Source: an uncultured Prevotella sp.
Lineage (GTDB): Bacteria; Bacteroidota; Bacteroidia; Bacteroidales; Bacteroidaceae
Direction of reading: 5' to 3'
NCBI GenBank assembly: GCA_900316015.1
Contig: ONBG01000021.1
Location: forward strand, 1 to 51,602
Length of the DNA stretch: 51,602 nucleotides
The notes beneath the pieces were generated by a model that was given only the letters and a program-made list of their open reading frames with translations, made no database searches and was not told where the DNA came from. This document shows positions 1 to 8,590 of the stretch, piece by piece (position 1 is the first letter of the stretch; each line of letters starts with the position of its first letter). The translations under genes and the position numbers were made by a program.

Positions 1-41
1 TTTAATAACAGAAGTTTTTCTTCTTCAGTGTACTGATTCAT
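1..41 (-). CDS. 5' end of an unidentified gene leaving the window
   Basis: The complement of 41-39 is ATG, and the frame stays open to the window edge, giving 13 codons that begin MNQYTEEEK. An A/G-rich stretch (AAAAGGAAAA) lies just upstream of this ATG, as expected for a start. The gene is divergent from the PASTA gene at 202. Too little is present to name it; the start itself is an inference from the open frame and spacing. Confidence 0.45.
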   Translation of the reverse strand, partial: MNQYTEEEKLLLL

Positions 42-125
42 TACTTTTTTTCCTTTTACTTCTTTTTAATGAAGTGTCAACTTATTCAGTACAATACACA
101 GTGTAGTTGTTAAGGGACTTGGAAA

Positions 126-133
126 CAAAAATA
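126..133 (-). promoter_or_regulatory. Possible -7 box for the leftward partial gene
   Basis: The minus strand reads TATTTTTG, which fits the Bacteroidetes -7 consensus TAnnTTTG. No good TTTG lies 19-20 bp upstream, so support is weak. It would give a leader of about 80 nt to the ATG at 41. Confidence 0.3.
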
Positions 134-144
134 AACAGATTTGT

Positions 145-175
145 TTTGTATTTCGTAAGATTTGCATTACCTTTG
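145..175 (+). promoter_or_regulatory. Housekeeping promoter for the PASTA-rluD-ddl run
   Basis: TTTG at 145-148, then 19 bp, then TACCTTTG at 168-175. This matches the Bacteroidetes sigma-ABfr consensus in both boxes and in spacing. Transcription would begin near 179, leaving a leader of about 20 nt to the ATG at 202. Confidence 0.7.
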
Positions 176-201
176 CCTACATATTTATAAAATGATTGAA
201 G

Positions 202-954
202 ATGACACCTTCCGAGTTCTTCAACAAGTTCAAGAGCAAGTACCTCTGGGGAAATCTGGCGGCGATGGTACTCGTGGTGATGTTCCTATGCTTAGGCGTT
301 AAGTATGGGTTGGACATCTATACCCATCATGGCGAGTCGATTGCCATCCCCAATGTGAGGCATCGCTCTTATGCCGATGCAGAGCGGATCTTGGATGATG
401 CCAACCTGAAGATGGTGGTCAGTGATACGGGCTATGTCAAGACCTTGCCTCCAGGCTGTATCTTGGAACAGTCGCCGGCACCGGGCGAGAGGGTGAAGTC
501 GGGACATACGATCTATGTGACGATCAATTCTCCCCATACTCCTACCATTACGCTTCCCGATCTGATTGACAACAGTTCCCTGCGTGAGGCCATGGCGAAG
601 TTGACAGCCATGGGATTCAAGTTGGGCACGCCACAATATATATCGGGTGAGAAGGACTGGGTTTATGGCATTGTCGTGAATGGGCATCATGTGGCGGCAG
701 GAGACAAGATCCCCGTGGATGCCAAGCTGATCATCCAAGTGGGCAATGGAATGCGCGATGCTTCAGATTCCGTCGACTATGTTGATCCTGTCTATCAGGA
801 GGATCCAGAAGGAGAGGAGGATGAATTTGAGGAGGTAACGGCACCGCCGACCGAACCGGAGACGCCGGCAGGGACCTCACAGTCGTCCACGACTGCGGAG
901 AAGAAGTCGGACCCTAAGGTGCAGGAGAAGAAAACGGACCCTAAGACCCCATGA
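202..954 (+). CDS. Membrane-anchored PASTA-domain protein
   Basis: The 250-residue protein has a short cytoplasmic N-terminus, one membrane segment at about residues 15-38, and two PASTA repeats (about 49-109 and 115-181). The first has the typical pattern IPNV, AxxxL and SPAPGERVKSG. It ends in an acidic tail rich in Pro, Thr, Glu and Lys. PASTA modules bind peptidoglycan or beta-lactams in other bacteria. Here they sit on a bare anchor with no kinase or transpeptidase domain, as is usual for Bacteroidetes. A TTG at 196 is in frame, but the ATG at 202 fits the promoter and codon preference better. The gene is three bases ahead of rluD and shares a run with ddl, so a cell-wall role is likely. 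The exact function is unknown. Confidence 0.85.
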   Translation: MTPSEFFNKFKSKYLWGNLAAMVLVVMFLCLGVKYGLDIYTHHGESIAIPNVRHRSYADAERILDDANLKMVVSDTGYVKTLPPGCILEQSPAPGERVKSGHTIYVTINSPHTPTITLPDLIDNSSLREAMAKLTAMGFKLGTPQYISGEKDWVYGIVVNGHHVAAGDKIPVDAKLIIQVGNGMRDASDSVDYVDPVYQEDPEGEEDEFEEVTAPPTEPETPAGTSQSSTTAEKKSDPKVQEKKTDPKTP

Positions 955-957
955 CCT

Positions 958-2010
958 ATGGTTGATGAGATAGAAGAAATAGAAGCGTTCGAGGACGAGG
1001 CGCAACCGCTTTATGAGCATTGGCGAGTTGTGGTTGACCAGGGACAGTCGCCCTTGCGTATCGACAAGTATCTTGCCGAACGGATGCAGCATTCCAGTCG
1101 CAACCGAATCCAGGTGGCTGCAGACGCTGGCTTCATCCATGTCAATGGGAAGCCTGTCAAGAGCAACTATAAGGTTCGCCCCTTGGATGAGATCACGTTG
1201 ATGTTGGACAGACCGAAGCATGACTCGACGATTGAGGCAGAGGATATCCCTTTGGACGTGGTCTATGAGGATGATGATCTCATGGTGGTGAACAAACCGG
1301 CTGGCCTAGTGGTGCATCCCGGGGCGGGGAATTTCCATGGGACCCTGATCAATGCTGTGGCATGGCACCTGAGGAACCTGCCTTCGTTTGACCCTAATGA
1401 CCCAGAGGTGGGGCTTGTCCATCGTATTGACAAGGATACCAGTGGCTTGTTGGTCATCGCCAAGACGCCGGATGCCAAGACTAGCCTGGGGCTTCAGTTC
1501 TTCAACAAGACCACCCACCGGAGCTACCATGCGTTGGTGTGGGGTAACTTCACGGAGGAAGAGGGGCGGATTGAGGGCAATATCGCCCGTGACCCAAAGG
1601 ATCGGCTCAGGATGGCGGTCTTTCCTCCGGATTCGGATGTGGGCAAGTCGGCCGTCACCCATTATCGGGTATTGGAGCGGTTTGGCTTCGTGACGCTGGT
1701 AGAGTGTATCCTGGAAACTGGGCGCACGCACCAGATCAGGGTGCACATGAAGCACATCGGTCATCCTCTGTTTGGTGACGAGCGTTATGGCGGGACGGAG
1801 ATCCTACGGGGCAACCGTAGCTCCTCTTATAAGGCATTTATCCAAAACTGCCTGAAGCTATGTCCCCGGCAGGCACTGCACGCCAAGACCTTGGGCTTTA
1901 TTCATCCCCGCACGGGCGAGCAAATGGACTTCACGTCGGAGCTCCCGGAGGATATGGGGCAACTGATCGATAAGTGGAGAAATTATATGAAGAATAATCA
2001 ATGGGAGTGA
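958..2010 (+). CDS. rluD: 23S rRNA pseudouridine synthase RluD
   Basis: The 350-residue protein has an S4 RNA-binding domain at about residues 32-80, followed by the RluA-family pseudouridine synthase domain. The family signature HRIDKDTSG starts at H155, making D158 the catalytic aspartate. A second conserved block, ETGRTHQIRVH, lies near residues 250-260. RluD converts three uridines in helix 69 of 23S rRNA to pseudouridine, which helps ribosome assembly. The S4 domain and length favour RluD over RluA or RluC, but sequence alone does not fix the target sites. It follows the PASTA gene by 3 bp, so the two are cotranscribed. Confidence 0.9.
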   Translation: MVDEIEEIEAFEDEAQPLYEHWRVVVDQGQSPLRIDKYLAERMQHSSRNRIQVAADAGFIHVNGKPVKSNYKVRPLDEITLMLDRPKHDSTIEAEDIPLDVVYEDDDLMVVNKPAGLVVHPGAGNFHGTLINAVAWHLRNLPSFDPNDPEVGLVHRIDKDTSGLLVIAKTPDAKTSLGLQFFNKTTHRSYHALVWGNFTEEEGRIEGNIARDPKDRLRMAVFPPDSDVGKSAVTHYRVLERFGFVTLVECILETGRTHQIRVHMKHIGHPLFGDERYGGTEILRGNRSSSYKAFIQNCLKLCPRQALHAKTLGFIHPRTGEQMDFTSELPEDMGQLIDKWRNYMKNNQWE

Positions 2011-2035
2011 TAATACTCTGTAAACAACAATAACA

Positions 2036-3040
2036 ATGGAAAATTTAAAGAGAAATATTGCCATCGTTTGTGGTGGTGATTCTTCTGAGCATGATGTATC
2101 CATGCATTCTGCACAAGGATTGTATTCTTTTTTTGATAAAGAACGCTACAATGTGTATATCGTGGACGTGAAGGGTCAGGATTGGCATGTAGACTTTGAT
2201 AACGGGGAAATTGCCAAGATTGACAAGAATGATTTCTCTTTCGTGAAAGATGGGAAAGCGATCGTCTTCGATTATGCTTATATCACGATACATGGTACGC
2301 CTGGCGAGAATGGCGTGATGCAGGGTTATTTCGACCTCTTGCATATTCCTTATAGCACGAGTGGCGTCCTGGTGGAGGCCATGACCTTTGACAAGTATGT
2401 CCTGAACAATTATCTTCGGGGCTTTGGGGTCAGAGTCGCTAAGAGCATCTTGCTTCGTCGTGGAGAGGAAAACAAGTACTCCGAGAAGGAGATCGAGGAC
2501 GAAATTGGCATGCCTTGCTTTGTCAAGCCTGCGGCGGATGGCTCGAGCTTCGGGGTCTCTAAGGTGAAAAACGCCGACCAGTTGGCACCAGCCTTGCGCG
2601 TGGCTTTCATGGAAAGTGATGAGGTGATGATAGAGAGCTATATGAAAGGGACGGAGATCTCGATCGGATGCTATAAGACCAAGGATAAGTCGGTCGTCTT
2701 CCCGGCAACGGAAGTCGTGACCAAGAATGAGTTCTTCGATTACAATGCGAAGTACAAAGGCGAAGTGCAGGAGATTACACCTGCTCGCCTGGCTCCGGAG
2801 ACTGCCCGAAGAGTGGCCGACGAGACCAGCAAGATCTATGATATCCTCCATTGCAATGGCATCATCCGTATCGATTATATTATCACTCGCGATGAGGACG
2901 GTAACGATCAGGTGAATATGTTGGAAATCAATACGACTCCTGGAATGACAGCCACCAGCTTTATCCCTCAGCAGGTACGTGCAGCTGGCCTTGATATTAA
3001 GGAGGTTCTCTCGGATATTGTTGAAAATCAATTTAATTAA
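2036..3040 (+). CDS. ddl: D-alanine--D-alanine ligase
   Basis: The 334-residue ATP-grasp enzyme joins two D-alanines for the peptidoglycan stem peptide in the cytoplasm. The N-terminus carries the glycine-rich GGDSSEHDVS signature. The ATP-binding lysine lies in CFVKPAADGSS, and the metal-binding end reads MLEINTTPGMT. Length is normal for the Ddl family. It begins 25 bp after rluD in the same direction. The neighbourhood (PASTA protein upstream, acyltransferase downstream) fits an envelope-synthesis group. Confidence 0.95.
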   Translation: MENLKRNIAIVCGGDSSEHDVSMHSAQGLYSFFDKERYNVYIVDVKGQDWHVDFDNGEIAKIDKNDFSFVKDGKAIVFDYAYITIHGTPGENGVMQGYFDLLHIPYSTSGVLVEAMTFDKYVLNNYLRGFGVRVAKSILLRRGEENKYSEKEIEDEIGMPCFVKPAADGSSFGVSKVKNADQLAPALRVAFMESDEVMIESYMKGTEISIGCYKTKDKSVVFPATEVVTKNEFFDYNAKYKGEVQEITPARLAPETARRVADETSKIYDILHCNGIIRIDYIITRDEDGNDQVNMLEINTTPGMTATSFIPQQVRAAGLDIKEVLSDIVENQFN

Positions 3041-3043
3041 ATG

Positions 3044-3077
3044 ATCCCTCCCCTTCTCTTGTCAATGGGGAGGGGAT
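3044..3077 (+). other. Intercistronic hairpin between ddl and the acyltransferase
   Basis: ATCCCTCCCC pairs with GGGGAGGGGAT around a 13-nt loop, with one bulged G. No T-run follows, so a full terminator is unlikely. It could stabilise the upstream mRNA end or lower expression of the next gene. Confidence 0.55.
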
Positions 3078-3090
3078 AAACAGTCGCTTT

Positions 3091-4260
3091 ATGAATATTC
3101 CATCAGAGTTTGATGCCATCCGGCCCTTTGAGCCGGAGGAGCTTCCTGAGGTGTACGACCGGTTGCTCAGTAATCCTCAGTTTAAAGCGGTAACAAGCTA
3201 TGTGTTTCCTCATGTCCCCTTCGATGCCATTGCGCAGAAGATGCGTTCGTGCAAGACGAGCCTTGAGTTCCAGAAGGCTTTCTGCTATGGCTTTCTCCAA
3301 GATCTGTTGGCGAAAGCCAGCACAGGGTGTGACATGGATATCTCCCAGATAGACAATCGGAAACGGTATACTTTTGTCAGCAACCACCGGGATATCGTGA
3401 TCGACTCAGCCTTACTTGACAAGTTGCTGATCGACGCAGGGTTCACGACAACGTGTGAGATTGCCATTGGGGACAACTTGCTGTCCTTGCCTTGGGTGAA
3501 AGATTTGGTAAGGGTGAACAAATCGTTTATTGTGGAGCGTGGGCTTCCCATGCGCCAGATGCTGTTGTCCAGCAAGCGATTGTCTGAATACATACACTTT
3601 GCTATTTCTGAGAAGCATGAGAATGTCTGGATTGCACAGCGGGAAGGGCGTGCGAAGGATTCGAATGACCGGACCCAAGAAGCCGTCTTGAAGATGATGT
3701 CCATGGGCGGGCAGGGCAGCATTGTCGACCGCTTGGTGCAATTGCACATCGTCCCTCTTGCCATTTCTTACGAGTATGACCCTTGTGACTTCCTCAAGGC
3801 ACAGGAGTTCCAGTTGAAACGGGATCAGAAAGGCTGGCGGAAAAGCGCTCAGGATGATGTGACCAGCATGAAAACAGGGATCATGGGGTATAAAGGTGCT
3901 ATCCATTACCATTGTGCCCCTTGTCTGGATGATTTCCTCAAGAGCTTGGACCCGTCTATGCCTAAGAACGAAGTCTATGCTGCTATTGCGGAGCAAATCG
4001 ACCAATCCATCTTCCGCAATTACCGGTTATACCCCTGCAACTATGTCGCCTTGGATCTCTTGCAAGGCACAGAACGTCATGCCGACCATTATACGGCAAC
4101 GGACAAGGTGTCTTTCGAGCAATATCTGCAAGGCCAGTTGGCTAAGATCCAGCTGGAAAACAAGGATGAGGCTTTCCTCAGGGAACGTATTCTGACCATG
4201 TATGCCAACCCTGCCATTAACTTCCTTCACACGGTCGGGGAGGGCTGTCCCCGTGCATAG
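3091..4260 (+). CDS. Glycerolipid-type acyltransferase (PlsC/PlsB-like)
   Basis: The 389-residue protein looks like the Bacteroidetes group annotated as 1-acyl-glycerol-3-phosphate acyltransferase. The presumed catalytic block is SNHRDIVID, with H99 and D105. That is H-x5-D, one residue longer than the usual H-x4-D. The substrate-binding block IAQREGRAKDS follows near residue 187, as in motif III of the family. No signal peptide or clear membrane span is seen, so it is probably a peripheral inner-membrane enzyme. The natural acyl acceptor cannot be told from sequence. It starts 50 bp after ddl, beyond a strong hairpin, and its stop overlaps the next gene. Confidence 0.7.
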   Translation: MNIPSEFDAIRPFEPEELPEVYDRLLSNPQFKAVTSYVFPHVPFDAIAQKMRSCKTSLEFQKAFCYGFLQDLLAKASTGCDMDISQIDNRKRYTFVSNHRDIVIDSALLDKLLIDAGFTTTCEIAIGDNLLSLPWVKDLVRVNKSFIVERGLPMRQMLLSSKRLSEYIHFAISEKHENVWIAQREGRAKDSNDRTQEAVLKMMSMGGQGSIVDRLVQLHIVPLAISYEYDPCDFLKAQEFQLKRDQKGWRKSAQDDVTSMKTGIMGYKGAIHYHCAPCLDDFLKSLDPSMPKNEVYAAIAEQIDQSIFRNYRLYPCNYVALDLLQGTERHADHYTATDKVSFEQYLQGQLAKIQLENKDEAFLRERILTMYANPAINFLHTVGEGCPRA

Positions 4261-4909
4261 GTGGCTCCTGAGTGCTGTGCTGTTGCTATGCTTTGCCTCC
4301 TGCAATACGGAAAGCTATGAGAGTGGCGACGGGAAGTATTCTTACCTGCGCGCAGACTTCTCGTGGGTCCATACCGTATCGGAACAACGGGTCGACTATG
4401 CCATTACGGACGGTGGAGATTCCTTGGTATTGTCACCACAGGGAGTCGCCAGTTGGGCGACAAAGGCAGATACGTTGTACCGTGCCCTGTTCTATTATAA
4501 TAAGGTGGAAGGAGCTGCAGAGCCCGTACTCCTTGACCGAGTGTATTGCCTGAATCCCCAAACCACGACCCGTCCAGATACTCTATCCGTTGATCCTGTC
4601 CATTTGCAAAGTGTGTGGTTGAGCAAAAATAATACTTTTCTTAACCTCGGGTTATTGTTGAAAACAGGGACTCAGAGCGGCAATGATCACCTTCAGTCCA
4701 TCGGGATGGTTTGCGACTCGCTCTCGTCCCATGCCGATGGCACGGAGGACGTGTATCTTACCTTGACCCATTCCCAAAATGGAGCCCCGGAATATTATCA
4801 TACAAGGATTTATGCCAGTATATCGTTAAAAAGCTATCCAAAAGGGTCAAGAATCCATTTGCTAGTCCATACTTATGATGGAAACGTGACGAAAATCCTA
4901 GCGAAATAA
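4253..4909 (+). CDS. NigD-like lipoprotein
   Basis: From the GTG at 4253 the protein has 218 residues and opens with a lipoprotein signal peptide: MHRW, a hydrophobic core, then FASC with C17 as the lipidated cysteine. The remainder looks like a beta-sandwich protein and resembles the NigD-like family of Bacteroidetes, which is a tentative match. The GTG overlaps the acyltransferase stop by 8 bp and has GGGGAGGG at 4237-4244 as a ribosome-binding site. An in-frame ATG at 4202 would put 17 extra residues before the signal peptide and is less likely. Function is unknown; an envelope location is inferred. Confidence 0.65.
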   Translation: MHRWLLSAVLLLCFASCNTESYESGDGKYSYLRADFSWVHTVSEQRVDYAITDGGDSLVLSPQGVASWATKADTLYRALFYYNKVEGAAEPVLLDRVYCLNPQTTTRPDTLSVDPVHLQSVWLSKNNTFLNLGLLLKTGTQSGNDHLQSIGMVCDSLSSHADGTEDVYLTLTHSQNGAPEYYHTRIYASISLKSYPKGSRIHLLVHTYDGNVTKILAK

Positions 4910-5289
4910 CCTTTCATCTCACTTTTCCTTCTTTCTTTTCTCTTCTTTGATGGTCATTCGTCTTTCCTTTTCTTGATTTTTATCCGTCAAAGAGCTCGAT
5001 TTCCTGTTCTTTTTTTGCCTTTTACAGTCCTTTTCTTCTTAGAAAATGCAGAATTGTAAAATAGTGTTAGGATTCGCAAAGATAGTATCATACTTATTAG
5101 AAAGTTTGCTTTATATTTGCAGCGAATAAAATAGATTAATGATAATTCTATCAAACAATGGACATAGAAGATACTGCCTAATGTGCTACCATCTACTGGA
5201 AATTGTTGTCTTGACGGGGGAGTGAATTACTTCTTCTCTCATCTGATCGAACGATTAATATTGTAAAATAAACCTAAAAGTACTTAAGT
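4910..5289. other. Intergenic leader before the first PUL
   Basis: The first 130 bases are pyrimidine-rich on the plus strand, with no convincing hairpin terminator for the NigD-like gene. A divergent pair of -7-like boxes lies at 5077-5084 (minus, TATCTTTG) and 5112-5119 (plus, TATATTTG). The rest is a leader of about 165 nt to susC. No gene was found. Confidence 0.6.
5112..5119 (+). promoter_or_regulatory. -7 box of the mannan PUL promoter
   Basis: TATATTTG followed by CAGC is a textbook Bacteroidetes -7 element. The -33 region 19-20 bp upstream lacks TTTG, which suggests that an activator is needed, as is common for PULs. The start would be near 5123, leaving a leader of about 165 nt. Confidence 0.55.
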
Positions 5290-8200
5290 ATGAATCTAAA
5301 TTTAAGGAAAACTGTACTGTTGATGAGTGCATGTACTGCCTTGGGATTGGCATATCCCCCACAGGTATATGCAGATGCATCGATTGAATCCGTGAATGCG
5401 GTTCAGCAGGCAAAGAAAGTTACGGGTACTGTCTCTGATGCCGAAGGTCCTATCATCGGCGCAACAGTGAAAGTAAAGGGTACTAACAATGCTACGGTTA
5501 CCGACCTTGACGGCAATTTCACCATCAATGCCCCCAAGGGAGCTGTCCTTGAAATCTCTTACATAGGCTATGTTACGAAGACTATCACGGTTGGCAACCA
5601 AGCCTCTTATAAAATTTCCCTTGCTCAAGACAACAAAACCTTGAACGAAGTCGTGGTTGTGGGCTATGGTACGATGAAGAAGAGTGACTTGGCTGGAGCC
5701 ACGGGCAGTATGGACGAGAAGAAGATGAAGGGTTCCATCATCACAAACCTTGACCAGGCTTTTGCTGGGCGTGTGGCTGGTGTCACCTCTATGTCTACCT
5801 CTGGTGCGCCAGGATCCTCCACTTCGATCCGTATCCGTGGTCAGGCTACCATCAACGCAGGTGCAGAGCCTCTCTATGTCGTGGATGGTGTCATCTGGAA
5901 CAACAGCAATTCGTCTGGCTCTTCTGTAGGTCTGGGCGATGCCTTAGGTAACGGTTCTGTGTCAACGGTCTCCCCGTTGTCTACTATTAACCCGAATGAT
6001 ATTGTTAGCATGGAGGTCTTGAAGGATGCCTCTGCCACGGCTATCTATGGCGCACAAGGAGCCAATGGTGTTGTCTTGATCACCACCAAGCATGGCAAGA
6101 CCGGTGACGCTAAGTTCTCGTATGACGGGATGATGGCATGGCAACGCCAGTCTAAACGTATTGATATGCTCAACCTTCGGGAGTTTGCTGAATACTATAA
6201 TGATATGGTTGAGCAAGGTCAGGCGACAGCCAATGATGCCTTGAGCGACCCGTCTCTGTTAGGCGTTGGTACCAACTGGCAGGATGCCATCTTCCGTACC
6301 GCCTTTGAGCATCAGCATCAGTTGAGTGCACAGGGAGGAACGGATAAAGTGAAATATTATGTTTCAGGCAACTATATGGACCAGGATGGAACCCTGATCG
6401 GGAGTAACTTCTCCCGTTACGGTGCGCGTGCCAACCTCGATGCCCAATTGAAGCCTTGGCTCAAATTAGGATATAATATCAGCTTTGCCCATACGAACGA
6501 GCGCTTGTTGAAAGCTGACCAGGATGAAGGAGTCATCAGCTATGCGCTGACCACCACTCCCGATATCCCCATCTATGACATTGAGGGTGGTTATACCTCT
6601 ATCTCCCGTCAGGGCGTTACCAATGTGAACCCAGTGGCACTGGCCCTTTCGGATGATATCCGCTACAAGAAATACTTGCTGAATGGCAATGTCTATGGTG
6701 AGGTTACTTTCTTGAAGGGACTCGTTTGGCATACGGAATTAGGATACAGCTTTAACTGGGACCGTGCCTCAACGTTCAAGCCGACCATCTCTTTAGGCAA
6801 CTGGTCGGTAACGAAGAACGAGATGCGCCTGCAGAAGACGACAGGTACCTTCCTGCAGTTCAAGAATTACCTTACCTATACGGGTCACATCCAGAAGCAT
6901 AGTTTCACAGCCATGTTAGGACAGGAGTGCTGGACCAGTAAGTGGGACTATAACAGTTCCTATGCCACAGGCCTCCCATCCAATTCTATTCAGAACCCAG
7001 CATTGGGCGATGCCTCCTCTTATCAGATCAACGCAGGTTTCGGTACAGCCTCTATGGCATCTTTCTTCACACGTGAGACCTATAATTACGATGACCGCTA
7101 TCTGGCTACATACACATTCCGTCGTGATGGTAGTTCCAACTTTGGACCAGACCATCGTTGGGGAAATTTCCACTCCTTCGCCTTGGCATGGCGCTTCTCC
7201 AATGAGAAGTTCATCCAAAATGTGGCAGGTAAATGGCTGAGTAATGGTAAGCTCCGTTTCGGATGGGGTCAGACAGGTAACTCCAATATCGGCAGTGGCA
7301 AGTGGGCGTCCACTCTGTCTACCATGGCAACAGGTCTGGGTACTTCCTACCGTCCCTCTCGTATCGCCAATCCAGAAGTTCATTGGGAGAGTCAGGAGCA
7401 GACCAACCTTGGTATCGACTTAGGCTTCTTCCATGATAAGCTGAACTTGGTGGTGGATGTGTACAACAAGGAATCAAAAGACATGTTGATGCCGATGCAG
7501 TTGCCGTCATATATGGGAACATCAGGAAATGCAAGCTCCGCTATCGCCTCTCCTTGGGGTAACTACGGTTCCATCCGCAACCGCGGTCTTGAGATCACGC
7601 TGACAGCACATCCTATTACCACAAAGGACTTCTCCTGGGATTCAGAATTTGAGATTTCCTGGAACAAGAACAAGCTCTTGAAGCTTGCCGGCACCTCCAG
7701 CGCATCTATCTATGGCTATGGAATGTGGAGCGATGTGGTCAGCAAGAGTGATGTGGGTCAACCTTTGTTCCAATTCTATGGATATGTTTGCGATGGTGTC
7801 TATACGTCCTATGCGGATATAGAGAAATCACCTAAGCCTGTGTCTTATCAAGGATCCAACTCCTACAACCACTATAATACAGTGTGGGTGGGCGATATTA
7901 AATATAAGGACTTGAACGGCGACGGCGTAATTGATGAGAACGACCGTACTTATATTGGTAATCCTATGCCGAAGTACACCTTTGGATGGACGAATACCTT
8001 CCGTTACAAGAACTTCGATCTCCAAGTCTTCGTCAATGGCTCTGTGGGCAATAAGGTATATAATTACATGCGGATGAAGCTGGATGCCATGAAAAGTGTT
8101 TGGACGAACCAGGCTTCTTCTGTCCTGAACCGTTCAGTCATCACCCCGATCGACCCGAACAAGGATTATTCCAATGGTTATGTTGGTCATAACTCCGGTA

Positions 8201-8574
8201 CAGTATGGCATTGGTACGATGATATCGATAACGTGCAGGTTGTCAATCCTACTGGTCTTCCCGCTGTTCATATCAACGACCCGAACAACAATACCCGTAC
8301 GAGCGACCGTTATATAGAGAATGGATCTTACCTGCGTATCAAGAATATCACCTTGGGCTATACCTTGCCTAAGTCTTTGATCCAGAAATGGCATATAGAA
8401 AATGTACGTGTCTATGCCAACCTTCAGAATCTGTGGACTATTACAGGTTATGATGGCTACGACCCAGAAGTCGGTGCCTCTACGGCTGATTCCAATGGCT
8501 ATGTGTACGGTTTGGATAATGGTCGTTATCCTTCTCCAACCGTTTATTCTTTCGGTCTCAATATCACATTCTAA
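5290..8574 (+). CDS. SusC-like TonB-dependent transporter (PUL 1)
   Basis: The 1094-residue outer-membrane protein has a signal peptide, a carboxypeptidase-regulatory-like beta-sandwich (about residues 40-115), a TonB box region (NEVVVVGYGTMKK), a plug domain with the usual IRIRG and VLKDASATAIYG blocks, and a beta-barrel ending in aromatic F (LNITF). It imports oligosaccharides with its SusD lid, powered by TonB. It lacks the N-terminal STN signalling domain, so it should not act through an anti-sigma factor. It heads an operon that continues through the GH26 genes, so a mannan-type oligosaccharide is the likely cargo. Confidence 0.95.
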   Translation: MNLNLRKTVLLMSACTALGLAYPPQVYADASIESVNAVQQAKKVTGTVSDAEGPIIGATVKVKGTNNATVTDLDGNFTINAPKGAVLEISYIGYVTKTITVGNQASYKISLAQDNKTLNEVVVVGYGTMKKSDLAGATGSMDEKKMKGSIITNLDQAFAGRVAGVTSMSTSGAPGSSTSIRIRGQATINAGAEPLYVVDGVIWNNSNSSGSSVGLGDALGNGSVSTVSPLSTINPNDIVSMEVLKDASATAIYGAQGANGVVLITTKHGKTGDAKFSYDGMMAWQRQSKRIDMLNLREFAEYYNDMVEQGQATANDALSDPSLLGVGTNWQDAIFRTAFEHQHQLSAQGGTDKVKYYVSGNYMDQDGTLIGSNFSRYGARANLDAQLKPWLKLGYNISFAHTNERLLKADQDEGVISYALTTTPDIPIYDIEGGYTSISRQGVTNVNPVALALSDDIRYKKYLLNGNVYGEVTFLKGLVWHTELGYSFNWDRASTFKPTISLGNWSVTKNEMRLQKTTGTFLQFKNYLTYTGHIQKHSFTAMLGQECWTSKWDYNSSYATGLPSNSIQNPALGDASSYQINAGFGTASMASFFTRETYNYDDRYLATYTFRRDGSSNFGPDHRWGNFHSFALAWRFSNEKFIQNVAGKWLSNGKLRFGWGQTGNSNIGSGKWASTLSTMATGLGTSYRPSRIANPEVHWESQEQTNLGIDLGFFHDKLNLVVDVYNKESKDMLMPMQLPSYMGTSGNASSAIASPWGNYGSIRNRGLEITLTAHPITTKDFSWDSEFEISWNKNKLLKLAGTSSASIYGYGMWSDVVSKSDVGQPLFQFYGYVCDGVYTSYADIEKSPKPVSYQGSNSYNHYNTVWVGDIKYKDLNGDGVIDENDRTYIGNPMPKYTFGWTNTFRYKNFDLQVFVNGSVGNKVYNYMRMKLDAMKSVWTNQASSVLNRSVITPIDPNKDYSNGYVGHNSGTVWHWYDDIDNVQVVNPTGLPAVHINDPNNNTRTSDRYIENGSYLRIKNITLGYTLPKSLIQKWHIENVRVYANLQNLWTITGYDGYDPEVGASTADSNGYVYGLDNGRYPSPTVYSFGLNITF

Positions 8575-8590
8575 TTAAAGCGATACTACA

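Noticed and set aside
2045-3031. 328-codon open frame on the minus strand across ddl
   Set aside because: It is the complement of a well-supported ddl gene and its translation has no recognisable motif or signal.
5158-5181. Seven-codon upstream frame in the leader of the first susC
   Set aside because: Too short, with no ribosome-binding site or regulatory codon pattern.
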